Under the pieces are notes generated by a model. The model did not search any database and was not told where the DNA came from. It worked only from the letters and a program-made list of their open reading frames with translations. Source: Shewanella oneidensis MR-1 (GTDB lineage: Bacteria > Pseudomonadota > Gammaproteobacteria > Enterobacterales > Shewanellaceae). From it: a stretch of 64,000 nucleotides of DNA. Position 1 is the first letter of the stretch. Every line of letters begins with the position of its first letter. Of this stretch, positions 1 through 9,198 are shown in pieces. The position numbers and the translations under genes are program-made. The stretch spans positions 868,001 through 932,000 of the forward strand of contig NC_004347.2 in the NCBI RefSeq assembly GCF_000146165.2, written 5' to 3'.

Positions 1-246
1 AATGGTATCGAGCAGTAAACTGGCCGATAAATTACCTTTAAATAGCCAAATCCCCAGTAGCGGTCCCAGTGCAAATAAGCCTAAAAGACTTAGTTGCACA
101 GTACGGCGTAGCAGCAAATATTTATGCGCGCCAAACCAACCGAGTTCAGCAATCGCGGCGGCATGCTCGTTCTGCGTGCGGGCTTTGGCTTTTGAGTTCA
201 TTGTCTTATGACTTATAGACTTGTTACTCATAGACTCATTGCTCAT
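1..246 (-). CDS. napH: NapH, quinol dehydrogenase membrane subunit (N-terminal part)
   Basis: This is the first 82 codons of NapH, the membrane iron-sulfur protein that with NapG passes quinol electrons to periplasmic nitrate reductase. Its ATG (246-244) overlaps the napG stop codon in an ATGA arrangement, so the two are translationally coupled. After a Met/Ser/Lys-rich start the protein shows an arginine pair followed by a hydrophobic segment ([20 protein letters not shown]), the usual first membrane helix of NapH. The remainder, with the four-cysteine clusters, lies beyond the left edge. No longer ORF was listed because the gene is cut; I read it directly from the minus strand. Confidence 0.85.
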   Translation of the reverse strand, partial: MSNESMSNKSISHKTMNSKAKARTQNEHAAAIAELGWFGAHKYLLLRRTVQLSLLGLFALGPLLGIWLFKGNLSASLLLDTI

Positions 247-977
247 AACGTCAGCCCCTTATTCAACATCTCTAAGGTGGTTTCCTCAGTGTTGAGATAA
301 GTGTCATGCTCTGCGGATTTACCTAACGCCAGAGCGGTCGGTAAGACTTTAATCGCGGCGGTATCGAGCACGCAGGCGTGCTCGCATTTGCCACAACCCG
401 TGCAGGTATCGCTGTTGACTGTGGGTAAAAACATGGCGTGATGATCGCTATGCTGATTGCGCTGGCGCTCTAAGGTGATGGCATTATCGATTAACGGACA
501 AACCCGATAACAGACATCGCAGCGTAATCCTTTAAAGTTCAGGCAATTTTTCTCATCGATCAGTACCGCAATCCCCATTTTAGCATCGCTAATGTGCTCA
601 AGTTGAGGATCAAGCGCACCCGATGGGCAGGCTTTTATGCAGGGAATATCCTCACACATTTCGCAGGGAATGTGTCTTGCGGTAAAGAATGGCGTGCCAG
701 TGGCGGCGCCATCGAACCAACGTGCCAGTGTTAGCGTGTCGTAAGGGCAAGCCTCCACACACAAACCGCAGCGCACGCAGGCCGAGAGAAAATCGCTCTC
801 CTCAAGGGCGCCCGGTGGTCTGCAAGCTTGAGGAGCGAGCTGGCCTTGGCTTTTTGCCGTAGCCGTTAAGCCTAATCCCACGAGTCCCATCACACAGCCA
901 GCCTTTGCCGTCGTGGCCAAAAACTGGCGACGGTTGACTTGCTTGGCTGTGAATGCACTCTTAACTTGCTGACTCAC
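243..977 (-). CDS. napG: NapG, periplasmic ferredoxin-type quinol dehydrogenase subunit
   Basis: NapG is a 244-residue exported iron-sulfur protein that relays electrons from NapH towards NapA/NapB. The N-terminus carries a twin-arginine signal ([13 protein letters not shown], about residues 16-28) followed by a hydrophobic stretch. Four cysteine clusters follow: [35 protein letters not shown] and [11 protein letters not shown], as expected for four [4Fe-4S] centres. It lies 51 bases after napA and its stop overlaps napH. Presence of napGH, with no napC in the visible part, is the nap-beta type of cluster in Shewanella, where CymA can also feed electrons (family knowledge). Confidence 0.95.
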   Translation of the reverse strand: MSQQVKSAFTAKQVNRRQFLATTAKAGCVMGLVGLGLTATAKSQGQLAPQACRPPGALEESDFLSACVRCGLCVEACPYDTLTLARWFDGAATGTPFFTARHIPCEMCEDIPCIKACPSGALDPQLEHISDAKMGIAVLIDEKNCLNFKGLRCDVCYRVCPLIDNAITLERQRNQHSDHHAMFLPTVNSDTCTGCGKCEHACVLDTAAIKVLPTALALGKSAEHDTYLNTEETTLEMLNKGLTL

Positions 978-1028
978 CTTAGACTCCTTAATTGCTATTA
1001 ATTGACGCCATCGCTATCAAATGAAGGC

Positions 1029-3509
1029 TTAGGCCTTCATCACTTTTACGGGGCACTTCTTAAAGTCAGTTTCTTTTGACAGTGGATCGGTTGCATCCAA
1101 AATCAACTTGTTGACTAACTGACGCGCATCGAAGAAGGGCATAAACACCACACCGCGTGGCGGTTTGTTACGGCCTTTGGTTTCGACGCGGGTTTTGATC
1201 TCGCCACGGGGAGAGGCGACAAGTACTTCATCACCCCGTTGCAGACCTCGGGCCTTAGCGTCTTCTGGATGCATAAAGATTTGCGCATCGGGATAAGCGC
1301 GATAAAGCTCTGGCACGCGGGCGGTCATTGAACCGGTATGCCAATGTTCGAGCACACGGCCTGTGGACATCCACAGATCGTATTCTGAGTTTGGTTCTTC
1401 CGCTGCAGGCTCGTAAGGCAGGGCGAAAATCACCGCTTTACCATCGGGTTTGCCATAGAAGTTGTAACCTTCACCCGCTTTAACATAAGGATCGCTACCT
1501 TCAACGAAGCGGCGCAGGGTTTCTTTATCATTCACCACTGGCCAGCGTAGGCCACGGGTTTCGTGGTAACGGTCAAACTCGGCCAAGTCATGGCCATGGC
1601 CGCGACCGAAGGCGGCGTATTCTTCGAAAATGCCTTTCTGTACATAGAAGCTAAAGTGTTCACTTTCATCGTTTAAGTCGCCCTTACAATCGGTAGTCGG
1701 GAACTTGTTGATGACGCCGTTGGCAAACAGTACTTCATAAAGCGTCTTGTCAGCGTATTCAGGCTTTTTAGCGATAAGCTCAGCAGGCCAGACTTCAGCC
1801 ACCTTAAAGCGTTTTGAAAACTCGACTAATTGCCACAGATCTGACTTAGCACCTTCAGGCGCTTTGACTTGTTGATGCCACATATGGGTGCGGCGCTCGG
1901 CGTTACCGTAGGCGCCTTCTTTCTCGACCCACATGGCGGTTGGCAGAATAAGGTCTGCTGCCATGGCTGTGACGGTTGGGTAAGGATCGGATACCACAAT
2001 AAAGTTTTCAGGATTACGGAATCCTGGGTACATTTCTTCGTTGATATTTGGGCCTGCTTGCATGTTATTGGTACACATAGTCCAGTAACAGTTTAGCTTA
2101 CCGTCTTTGAGCATCCGGCTTTGCAGCACGGCATGGTAGCCGGGTTTTGGTGGAATCGTGCCTTCAGGCACTTGCCACATTTTTTCGGTAATCGCGCGAT
2201 GCTTATCGTTATCTACCACCATATCAGCAGGTAAGCGGTGGGCGAAGGTGCCGACTTCACGGGCGGTACCACAGGCTGAAGGTTGGCCTGTCAGTGAGAA
2301 TGGGCTGTTACCTGGCGTTGCGATTTTGCCCGTCAGTAAGTGAATGTTGTAGAGCATGTTGTTTGCCCATACACCACGAACGTGTTGGTTAATCCCCATG
2401 GTCCATAGGCTCATGACTTTCGCCTTAGGATCGGCATAGGCTTTGGCTAGCGTTTCTAATTTTTCAGGTTCCACACCACTCATTTTCGCCGCGTATTCCA
2501 GCGTATATGTGCTGACGAACTTAGCGTACTCGTCAAAGCTGATAGGTGTTGATTTACCATTACCAGGGTTTTTGGCCTTCTTCTCTAACGGATGATCTGG
2601 ACGCAGACCATAACCGATATCATCCACACCGAGGGCAAACTTAGTATGTTTAGTCACAAAGTCAGTATTGACCGCTTTGTTTTGAATGATGTAGTTAGCG
2701 ATATAGTTGAGGATCACCAGATCGGATTGCGGATGGAAAACCATCGGGTTATCCGCGAGATCGAAGCTACGGTTCTCGAAGGTGGATAGCACATGCACGC
2801 GACAGTCTTTACTGCTTAAACGGCGATCAGATAAACGTGCCCACAGGATCGGGTGCATCTCGGCCATATTGGCGCCCCAGAGCACAAAGTGATCGGCGGC
2901 TTCTAAGTCGTCGTAACAGCCCATCGGTTCATCAATACCGAAGGTACGCATAAAACCAACGACCGCAGAGGCCATACAGTGGCGGGCGTTAGGGTCGATG
3001 TTGTTGGTTAAGAATCCGGCTTTATGTAGTTTAGATGCAGCGTAACCTTCCCAAATAGTCCACTGGCCAGAACCGAACATACCGACTGAGGTTGGGCCCT
3101 TAGTGGCGATGCTGTGTTTCCACTTAGCGGCCATAGTATCGAAGGCGACATCCCAGCTCACGGGGGTAAATTCACCTTCTTTGTGATATTTGCCGTCTTT
3201 CATCCGCAGCAATGGTGTGGTTAATCTGTCCTTGCCGTACATGATTTTCGACAGGAAGTAACCTTTAATACAGTTTAACCCACGGTTAACAGGGCTTTCT
3301 GGATCGCCTTTGGTGGCAACTACTTTACCCGCTTTGGTACCGACTAATACGCTACAACCCACACCGCAAAAACGGCAGGGGGCTTTATCCCACTTGATAT
3401 TATCTGACTCGGCGGCTTCAACCATTTTCACGGGAAGCGTCACGCCAACGGCCGTCGCAGCGGCAACCGCTGCGTTAGCCTTGAGAAACTCGCGGCGGCT
3501 AATGCTCAT
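1029..3509 (-). CDS. napA: NapA, periplasmic nitrate reductase catalytic subunit
   Basis: NapA reduces nitrate to nitrite in the periplasm using a Mo-bis-MGD cofactor and one [4Fe-4S] cluster. The 826-residue length is normal. A Tat signal is at the N-terminus ([13 protein letters not shown]). The cluster ligands are visible as CRFCGVGC near residue 45 and a later Cys in NCIKG. The Mo-ligand cysteine is in NARHCMAS near residue 178. The C-terminal molybdopterin dinucleotide-binding domain contains the typical [15 protein letters not shown] segment. The ATG overlaps the napD stop codon, which couples NapA synthesis to its Tat-signal chaperone. Confidence 0.97.
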
Positions 3510-3790
3510 AGTGTTTCCTCACTCATTTTTTCTAACAGTTCTTGTTCTAGGGGCTCGACTTGGTGGTAAATCAAACTGGCGGATAACACGCCGGACAGGG
3601 CATTGATGGCTTCAACATTATCGAGAATGGCCTTTTGGCTATCTCCTTCGAGGGTAATAACCAATTTACCTTCGGGGGAAATGGCGTGGATATCGCAGCC
3701 CTTTAAGGCGGTTATATCGGCCTCTACCTGTTGTAAGGCATTGGGCGCGGCATGTACCACGAGGCTGGTAACATGGTATTCCTGACTCAT
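3506..3790 (-). CDS. napD: NapD, chaperone for NapA maturation
   Basis: NapD is the small cytoplasmic chaperone that binds the Tat signal of NapA until cofactor insertion is complete. The sequence starting [14 protein letters not shown] fits the family (ferredoxin-like fold, about 90 residues). An upstream in-frame ATG at 3817 would add nine residues, but the ATG at 3790 has an AAGGA ribosome site eight bases before it and gives the normal N-terminus, so I chose 3790 (94 residues). First gene of the leftward nap operon; its TGA overlaps the napA ATG. Confidence 0.93.
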
Positions 3791-3893
3791 AGCGGTGATC
3801 CTTATCTGGAGATGCATTCAGTTGCGTTTGATAAATTTTAGTACAACTAAATGTGGATACCTGCGAGTCTAGACCTGATTAAAAATGTGGGTA

Positions 3894-3909
3894 TACCTCA
3901 CAAGAGGTA
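3894..3909 (-). promoter_or_regulatory. Predicted NarP (7-2-7) site of the nap operon
   Basis: TACCTCA-CA-AGAGGTA is an inverted heptamer pair with two-base spacing. The second half is a perfect NarL/NarP heptamer on the opposite strand and the first differs at its last base. On the minus strand a TAGACT -10-like hexamer (3871-3866) would put the start point near 3859, so the site would centre about 42 bases upstream, similar to where NarP sits in E. coli nap. Regulation of Shewanella nap by NarQP is known; the site itself is inferred from pattern only. Confidence 0.6.
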
Positions 3910-3922
3910 TTGAAGGGGATAG

Positions 3923-3936
3923 TCGATCGGGATCAA
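3923..3936 (-). promoter_or_regulatory. Predicted Fnr/EtrA box of the nap operon
   Basis: TCGAT-CGGG-ATCAA matches the Fnr consensus TTGAT-N4-ATCAA at nine of ten specified bases. Its centre is 28 bases upstream of the NarP-like site, so both lie on the promoter-distal side of the napD start. The order Fnr then NarP then promoter is the same as in E. coli nap. This suggests anaerobic activation by EtrA together with nitrate/nitrite sensing. Confidence 0.55.
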
Positions 3937-4035
3937 AGTTTTACGCGTGATCTAACTCTCAGTTTGAAATTTAAACAATCGCTATCCCTTTGGAGAGGGA
4001 GGAATGGGGCAAGATTGATGGCTGGGGAGAGGTTT

Positions 4036-4300
4036 ATACCAATCACATTAAATATCTAATCAGTTCAGAGCCTCACAGGCATTTCAATCCCAGGCGCATT
4101 GACGCAGAAATGGTCATACCCTTTTAAGTCAATGCAACACCGGAGTGGGATGCCTGTGTGGCTCCCAAAGGGCGGGTTTCAACGCGCTTTATACTGCGTT
4201 TAAGGCTTTCGACAGAGCACCACTATGCCTTCAAGCCTTCGCCTTGTCTAAAGCGCGTTGAATTCCCGCTGAATGAACAGATATTTAATACGATTGGTAT
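4036..4300. mobile_element. MITE-like element, 265 bp, with terminal inverted repeats
   Basis: The ends 4036-4057 and 4279-4300 are 22-bp inverted repeats (ATACCAATC...TTAAATATCT) differing at two positions. The interior folds into two long hairpins: CACAGGCAT near 4074 pairs with ATGCCTGTG, with a second arm GCATTGAC/GTCAATGC, and CAACGCGCTTTA pairs with TAAAGCGCGTTG further right. There is no convincing coding sequence inside. The size, TIRs and lack of a transposase fit a miniature inverted-repeat element. A target duplication is not clear. The right edge touches the stop codon of the pilX-like gene. Confidence 0.7.
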
Positions 4301-5928
4301 TATAAATATTGCCACTGTTTTAATAGAACCACGGCCGGCAGTGCATGGTCTTCACCTAAGTCGGCTGAGCCTAACGCATTGTCATAATGGATTTTTCCAT
4401 TACCAGTTGCTGTGATGGCTTTGCCTCTAACGGAACCGAATATTTCTGGGCCACCCTGGAGGTTTACCTTAGATTTGGGCGCGTAGAGCGCGGCATAAAT
4501 TGGCACATTACCGCTGACGGTGACATCTTTATCTGAACCGGAAAAAATTGACACTGGTGGTTTATGGGTGTCGGTCAGTGTTTGGGCTTTTATGTTATTG
4601 CCGTTGTTGGCTCCTGCAGTGAAGGATATTTCACCGTTAACAAATAATAAAGTAAGGCTAGAACCTGGGGCAACATTGAGTTGATTCGAGCCACTCATTT
4701 TAAAGTCACCATTAACGATTAGGGTAACGTCGCCACCGCTAATATTCAGTACTCCATCGGCGCTCATGACTAAACTATCGAGATTAAACACGGGGGTTTC
4801 AGTGCCAAAAATCGTTTCTGCGGTCGGTGTTAGGCTGGGGAAATAATCCCCTTTCCAGCTAAGTTCCGTCTTGCTTGACCCTGTCGGCGTAATAGTGACA
4901 TTGGCATTGGAATCTATCCTGCGCGCGCCATTATTAGGCATTTTAAACCCACCCATTACTGCGCTGATATCTAATGGATCGCAGGATTTGGTTGGTACTG
5001 GAGGCAAATTGGGGCGAGTGTTGACTAGGTTGCCAATCTGGCTGTTTTGATGGAAGTTCCCTTCGCCACCATATTGCAGTGTGCCATTGATCTGGGCGCT
5101 AGGTGCCGTTGAGGCATTATTGTTGGCTTTTACCGATCCTTCGACCTTGCCGCTGTTGGCTAACTTGAAGTTATTGCCCGCCGCGATATTGCCACTGACG
5201 GTTCCTGTACCGAGCGTGACATCGTTATTTGCTTGAATACTGCCACTGAGGCTCGATGATCCTGAGAGGGTGACGCTGCCCGTGGCGCTAACATCGCCAT
5301 AAATGGGTGCGTTACCCGTGAGCGTGATATTGGCATTGGGCTCTATGGTGGTCACATTGCCTTTGCCATGTTGATTCCGTTGGCTACCACCCTGTCCGTT
5401 ACTGATGCTATCGCCGTAGGCGCCTTTACGGGAATCGTAACCATCGATACTACTACTGCCGGTTAAATTTAAACTCTCGCAGGAAACAATTGCGTCATTA
5501 AAGATGGTATTGCCCTTGCTGGCCTGCAGGGTGAATTGCGCATTGAGCTTAGCTTGGCCTTCTAAATGCTGACCACGACTATCGAGGCTGAGTTCGGCTC
5601 CGGTTATTTTTCCGTTGTCGAGGGCATAGCTACTGCCTTCGAGGCTACCATTAGCGTTAGTTGGGAGCTGATCATAAAGCGTCTGCAAGCTTTGATTGGG
5701 TGTTTGTTTGAGCTGGTTTTTGAGCTGATTGTAGCTCTCATGCATGCCCTGTTCTGCTAACAGCTGTGCATTGATCTGTTTTTGAAAATTACCACTCAGC
5801 CGCTCTTGAACGAGATTATCCCTAAGTGACGTCACGACCAACAAGCTAGCTAACAAGCTGAAGACTAAGACAATGAGTAATACGGCGCCGTGTTCCTTAT
5901 TGCCGATAGCGGGTCTTAGCTTATCCAT
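4300..5928 (-). CDS. PilX-like minor pilin with large repetitive beta-helix-like domain
   Basis: This 542-residue protein begins with a PilX-type N-terminus: a short basic stretch, a glycine, then a long hydrophobic helix (AVLLIVLVFSLLASLLVVTS) with the pilin-like E/R-rich continuation. From about residue 150 to 290 it has short repeating segments (GSIQANN, GNIAAGN, GSVKANN and similar) resembling the right-handed beta structures of polymer-forming proteins. A Gly/Ser-rich domain follows. It is last of five co-oriented pilin genes. It is much longer than ordinary PilX (about 170-200 residues). The TAA stop (4302-4300) abuts the MITE-like element, so the original C-terminus may have been altered by that insertion. 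Confidence 0.7.
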   Translation of the reverse strand: MDKLRPAIGNKEHGAVLLIVLVFSLLASLLVVTSLRDNLVQERLSGNFQKQINAQLLAEQGMHESYNQLKNQLKQTPNQSLQTLYDQLPTNANGSLEGSSYALDNGKITGAELSLDSRGQHLEGQAKLNAQFTLQASKGNTIFNDAIVSCESLNLTGSSSIDGYDSRKGAYGDSISNGQGGSQRNQHGKGNVTTIEPNANITLTGNAPIYGDVSATGSVTLSGSSSLSGSIQANNDVTLGTGTVSGNIAAGNNFKLANSGKVEGSVKANNNASTAPSAQINGTLQYGGEGNFHQNSQIGNLVNTRPNLPPVPTKSCDPLDISAVMGGFKMPNNGARRIDSNANVTITPTGSSKTELSWKGDYFPSLTPTAETIFGTETPVFNLDSLVMSADGVLNISGGDVTLIVNGDFKMSGSNQLNVAPGSSLTLLFVNGEISFTAGANNGNNIKAQTLTDTHKPPVSIFSGSDKDVTVSGNVPIYAALYAPKSKVNLQGGPEIFGSVRGKAITATGNGKIHYDNALGSADLGEDHALPAVVLLKQWQYL

Positions 5929-5943
5929 ATGTGCTTCCTTGCG

Positions 5944-6486
5944 TTATTGGATTTGTTGGCGGTTGAGCGCTTGCTGCCAAACGCTTTTGCGCAGTGCGAT
6001 ATCGAGCTTTATACCTTGGCCAAATTGTGCCGGAAGCTTCTCCGGTTTGAGTTGTACCGTGAGCAACTCGCCATTTAGCGTAAAGTGGGTTGATTCAAGC
6101 CCCGTTAATAAAATTTGGGCGCTATCACCGTCGTCACAGCTCAGATTTGGGGCTGAAAAACGATAGGTTTCGTTGTAATCACTGGTTTTGTTTGTGCCTA
6201 AACAACTTAAACTGGGTTGTGTGGGTGATGCTACAACCACAAGGACCAACTCGTTCGCGCTGAGCGATGCAATATGGGATGAGCGTTTGACACTCTTGCT
6301 AAGCGTGAGAGTTGCATATCTTAGCGCATCAGCCGCATCTTCTAGGCGTTTGCTTTCTTCTACAGTCGCCTTGAGCGGGGCAAAAAAATTGACTACAGCG
6401 AGCATAATGATCAGCCCCAACACCATCGCTATCATCAGCTCTGATAAGCTAAAACCCGCCTGTTGTTGCTTATTGAAAGGCGACAT
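5944..6486 (-). CDS. PilW-like type IV minor pilin
   Basis: This 180-residue protein has a prepilin peptidase site and pilin helix (KQQQAG/FSLSELMIAMVLGL), in which cleavage follows the glycine and the new N-terminal Phe is methylated; the Glu at mature position 5 is present. The rest is a small variable globular domain with a cysteine pair, as in PilW. A longer frame opens at 6501, but the ATG at 6486 lies just after the TAG of the upstream pilV-like gene, so I chose it. It probably contributes to a priming complex at the pilus tip, together with its neighbours. Confidence 0.8.
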   Translation of the reverse strand: MSPFNKQQQAGFSLSELMIAMVLGLIIMLAVVNFFAPLKATVEESKRLEDAADALRYATLTLSKSVKRSSHIASLSANELVLVVVASPTQPSLSCLGTNKTSDYNETYRFSAPNLSCDDGDSAQILLTGLESTHFTLNGELLTVQLKPEKLPAQFGQGIKLDIALRKSVWQQALNRQQIQ

Positions 6487-6488
6487 TG

Positions 6489-6896
6489 CTAAGCCTGACA
6501 CAAGTGTGGAAAGCTAGCATTAAGGCTGACGCTGTTTTGATTTTCAATGCGCCCATCCTGCCAAGTGACTGTGATAGGCATAGTATCCTGATAAGTGTTA
6601 GGTAATATCGGATTAAAACCGCTTGGCATACCTTGGCTGAGGCTGGCCCTAAAATTGACATCCTCAAAGCGCGCGGGCTGGCGCTGAATGTCGCAGATCC
6701 TTGGCCAGATCCGTTCTATCACATTCTGAGCTTGTATCGTTGCAACGGTATAATAGAAGCTATTGGTGGCATGTTGTAGTGAAGATAATTGTGCCTTGCC
6801 GAGCGCCAGTAAAGATGTGACGGAAACCACTAACGAAACTAGCACTTCAGTCATGGTAAAGCCCTGTTGTTTAATGCGATATTCCATTACGCGCAT
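6489..6896 (-). CDS. PilV-like type IV minor pilin
   Basis: This 135-residue prepilin has the leader RIKQQG followed by FTMTEVLVSLVVSVTSLLAL, giving a standard type III signal with Glu at position 5. The start at 6896 is preceded by a strong GAGGA site formed inside the end of the fimT-like gene, which it overlaps by ten bases. The frame is open to 6938, but that start would lie deep within the neighbour. Position in the gene order (after a FimT-like, before a PilW-like gene) and length support PilV. Confidence 0.8.
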   Translation of the reverse strand: MRVMEYRIKQQGFTMTEVLVSLVVSVTSLLALGKAQLSSLQHATNSFYYTVATIQAQNVIERIWPRICDIQRQPARFEDVNFRASLSQGMPSGFNPILPNTYQDTMPITVTWQDGRIENQNSVSLNASFPHLCQA

Positions 6897-7321
6897 GCTT
6901 CCTCCTGTAAAAAACTTTGGCCGCTTGGCAATATGCACAAATTGAGCTTTTCCCCTTGGGTATTTTCGAGGCTTATCTGCGTCTTCGTGGTATTGCCTGT
7001 GGCGTTGATATCGAGGGTATTAAAGCCGTCGATGCTGATGCCACGACTCGATGGGCTAAATACTTTGAGTTCCTCCTGATTACTGATGATCAGCCAACGT
7101 CCATCTTGTTTGGCTTCTAACGTGACGGCCTGATTACGTTTGATGGCTTCGCCACGGGCAAATTTGTAGCTGGAAATTAATTCATTTGCTGTGGAGATGA
7201 GACTTTCTTTGGCAATCAGATCCCGATAGGAAGGCAGTGCTAGGCTGGCTAAGATGCCGATAATGGCAATTACGACCATCAATTCAACCAAAGTGAACCC
7301 TTCAATAGATGGCCGTGGCAT
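6887..7321 (-). CDS. FimT/GspH-like type IV minor pilin
   Basis: This 144-residue prepilin has leader MPRPSIEG and helix FTLVELMVVIAIIGILASLA. The body carries the GspH/FimT pattern: a region with FARGEAIKRNQAVTL, then a beta-rich domain and a C-terminal cysteine pair. It starts one base after the pilE-like stop codon (7323), so the two are clearly in one operon. Family members are minor pilins that help initiate pilus assembly or DNA uptake. Confidence 0.85.
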   Translation of the reverse strand: MPRPSIEGFTLVELMVVIAIIGILASLALPSYRDLIAKESLISTANELISSYKFARGEAIKRNQAVTLEAKQDGRWLIISNQEELKVFSPSSRGISIDGFNTLDINATGNTTKTQISLENTQGEKLNLCILPSGQSFLQEEACA

Positions 7322-7322
7322 G

Positions 7323-7694
7323 TTAATGGCTCCAACAATTTGTGGCGGGGACGCGCACGCCCTTGTGGTCGAGGCTTAAGGTGCCACAGGGATCTGACTG
7401 ACGGTTTGTCGGTACGGCTTTAAGGCTAAAACCGAATTTATCTGCTGTGGGCGTATAGCTGAAACTGTAATAGGGACTGTTAGCTAAACTCTGCGAAGCG
7501 GGATACAGGCCGTTGCGGGAATAATGGCGTTCTAACGCTTGAGCACTGGTGACTAAATATTGCTGCGCATCGAAGCGTCTGCCTTGCTTTAAGTACTCAT
7601 TGAACGAAGGGATCGCAATTGCGGCGAGAATGCCAATAATGGCAACGGCGATCATCAGTTCAATCAGGGTAAACCCTTTTTGTAAAGTGTTCAT
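7323..7694 (-). CDS. PilE-like type IV minor pilin
   Basis: This 123-residue prepilin has leader MNTLQKG and helix [20 protein letters not shown], then [19 protein letters not shown], the usual PilE-like region with a small C-terminal domain containing a Cys pair. The start is preceded by a strong GGGAGGTG ribosome site. It is the promoter-proximal gene of the five-gene minor-pilin operon. It differs from a major pilin in its short length. Confidence 0.85.
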   Translation of the reverse strand: MNTLQKGFTLIELMIAVAIIGILAAIAIPSFNEYLKQGRRFDAQQYLVTSAQALERHYSRNGLYPASQSLANSPYYSFSYTPTADKFGFSLKAVPTNRQSDPCGTLSLDHKGVRVPATNCWSH

Positions 7695-7920
7695 TTACAC
7701 CTCCCTGTGTTATTGAACTGAATAGAATTGTCCGTAATCTATGTTGTTGTTTTAACATTTTTGACAACGTTGTCATGTTAATTTATTGCGATTTTAATCC
7801 AATTGCAATAACTGAGTGATAATTCGCCAGCATTTGCAATCGATAGTATGAGAATGGTGAGTGTTAAGTCGCTGAATTTGAGGGGAAGATCACATTAAAA
7901 CCCAGTCTAATTTATGGATA

Positions 7921-9198
7921 TTAATACCCCGTCAGTTCCATATAACCCATGCCGGTGTGACTACCGCTAAGTTTAATCGGACCTTCCCAATAGGAGGTGG
8001 ATAACGCCATGGCGCTATTGGGATTTAACGGTGAGATGCGGATATCGATTTGCTCACTCGGGATTTGGACTTGCCAGCTTACGGGGTATTTGCCGGTGCG
8101 GGTGGTTTGCCATCCAAGCGGCGTCATTTTTATTCCATCTGGCGTGTCTCGGGAGTTGATATTGCGGCCTGTGCCATCGGCAAACATTCGTCTGGCGCTG
8201 TAAAAGGCTGATGGAGTTTGAGTCTTATCGGTGGATTGCTCCCTTAACTGAAAGAGCATTAGCGCCGAACCATCATTGAGGCGAAGGGCAAACCAATCCC
8301 AACCCTGCTGGCTTTTGGTTAAAAATTGTGAGCTCCATTCTCTGTCAAGCCAACCTTGGCCTGTGACTTTCTCGACCCGATTTTCGGCTTGACCATTGAT
8401 GTTGATATGGCGGGTGATCTGGCCAGTAATGGTGATAAAAGGTTGACTGTAATAGTAGGAGGCGACGTTACCCTCGCGGTTTTTAATGCTATAGCCATTA
8501 TCGCCTTGATATTGCAGCGGTGCTTGGCTGGTCAGCGTTAGCTCGTAACTAAAGTCTGCGGTCTCAACCCTTAAGATTGCCGGAAATAACGCGTTCGACT
8601 CACTCTGCAATTGCCAGTTATCGAGATGAATTTGATAGGGATTGGCATTGACGCCGGCAAGCTTTGGATGACCGCGAGACCATTTCTCATGGGCCAGATG
8701 TGCCGCGCTAGAGGTCAGTGCGCTATGGGCAAAATAGAGTTGTTCAGTTGCCCAAGCGGACTTAAGGGTAGTCGGTTGCGCATTTTGCGATTCTGTATAT
8801 TGAGGTTTTAGTGCCACCCTAAATTGGGTCCATTGCGCGCCAAGTTGCTCACCTTTTTCGGTGGTTAAGTTAGCAGTGAGATACCACCATTCTTGCCGAA
8901 AGCCGTTGTGGGCAAGATGATCTTGGGGAAAGTGAAACTGATGCTCAGGTGTCACCTTTGCAAAGGCTTGTTGCGTTGAGGTTGTTTCGCCTTCTTTTGT
9001 TTGCCCTAGCAAAGCCCCCATGGATTTGGATTCTGAAACGCTCGCGGGCGCATTATCGCAGCCGCTAATCATAAAAAGGAGTAATCCACCGATGATGAGT
9101 TGACTGATTAAGCGTGCGTTTGTACGGCACTTAAGCAAGCTCATTGCGAATAAACCATTCACTTTCAATTGGGTAATGGTATATGGACGACTGTTCAT
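7921..9198 (-). CDS. AttH-like lipoprotein of an ABC system (CrtC/lipocalin-like domain)
   Basis: This protein is predicted to be an outer-face lipoprotein: a hydrophobic segment ends in a lipobox (LFMISGC) with the acceptor cysteine near residue 48. The mature part has the AttH/CrtC signature DHLAHNGFRQEWWYLTANL and the later GQGWLDREWSSQFL, typical of a double lipocalin-like fold. The frame is open to 9342, but the ATG at 9198 overlaps the stop of the permease (ATGA). An internal ATG about 20 residues in would give a tighter signal peptide. It is the third gene of the operon; the substrate is unknown. Confidence 0.8.
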   Translation of the reverse strand: MNSRPYTITQLKVNGLFAMSLLKCRTNARLISQLIIGGLLLFMISGCDNAPASVSESKSMGALLGQTKEGETTSTQQAFAKVTPEHQFHFPQDHLAHNGFRQEWWYLTANLTTEKGEQLGAQWTQFRVALKPQYTESQNAQPTTLKSAWATEQLYFAHSALTSSAAHLAHEKWSRGHPKLAGVNANPYQIHLDNWQLQSESNALFPAILRVETADFSYELTLTSQAPLQYQGDNGYSIKNREGNVASYYYSQPFITITGQITRHININGQAENRVEKVTGQGWLDREWSSQFLTKSQQGWDWFALRLNDGSALMLFQLREQSTDKTQTPSAFYSARRMFADGTGRNINSRDTPDGIKMTPLGWQTTRTGKYPVSWQVQIPSEQIDIRISPLNPNSAMALSTSYWEGPIKLSGSHTGMGYMELTGY

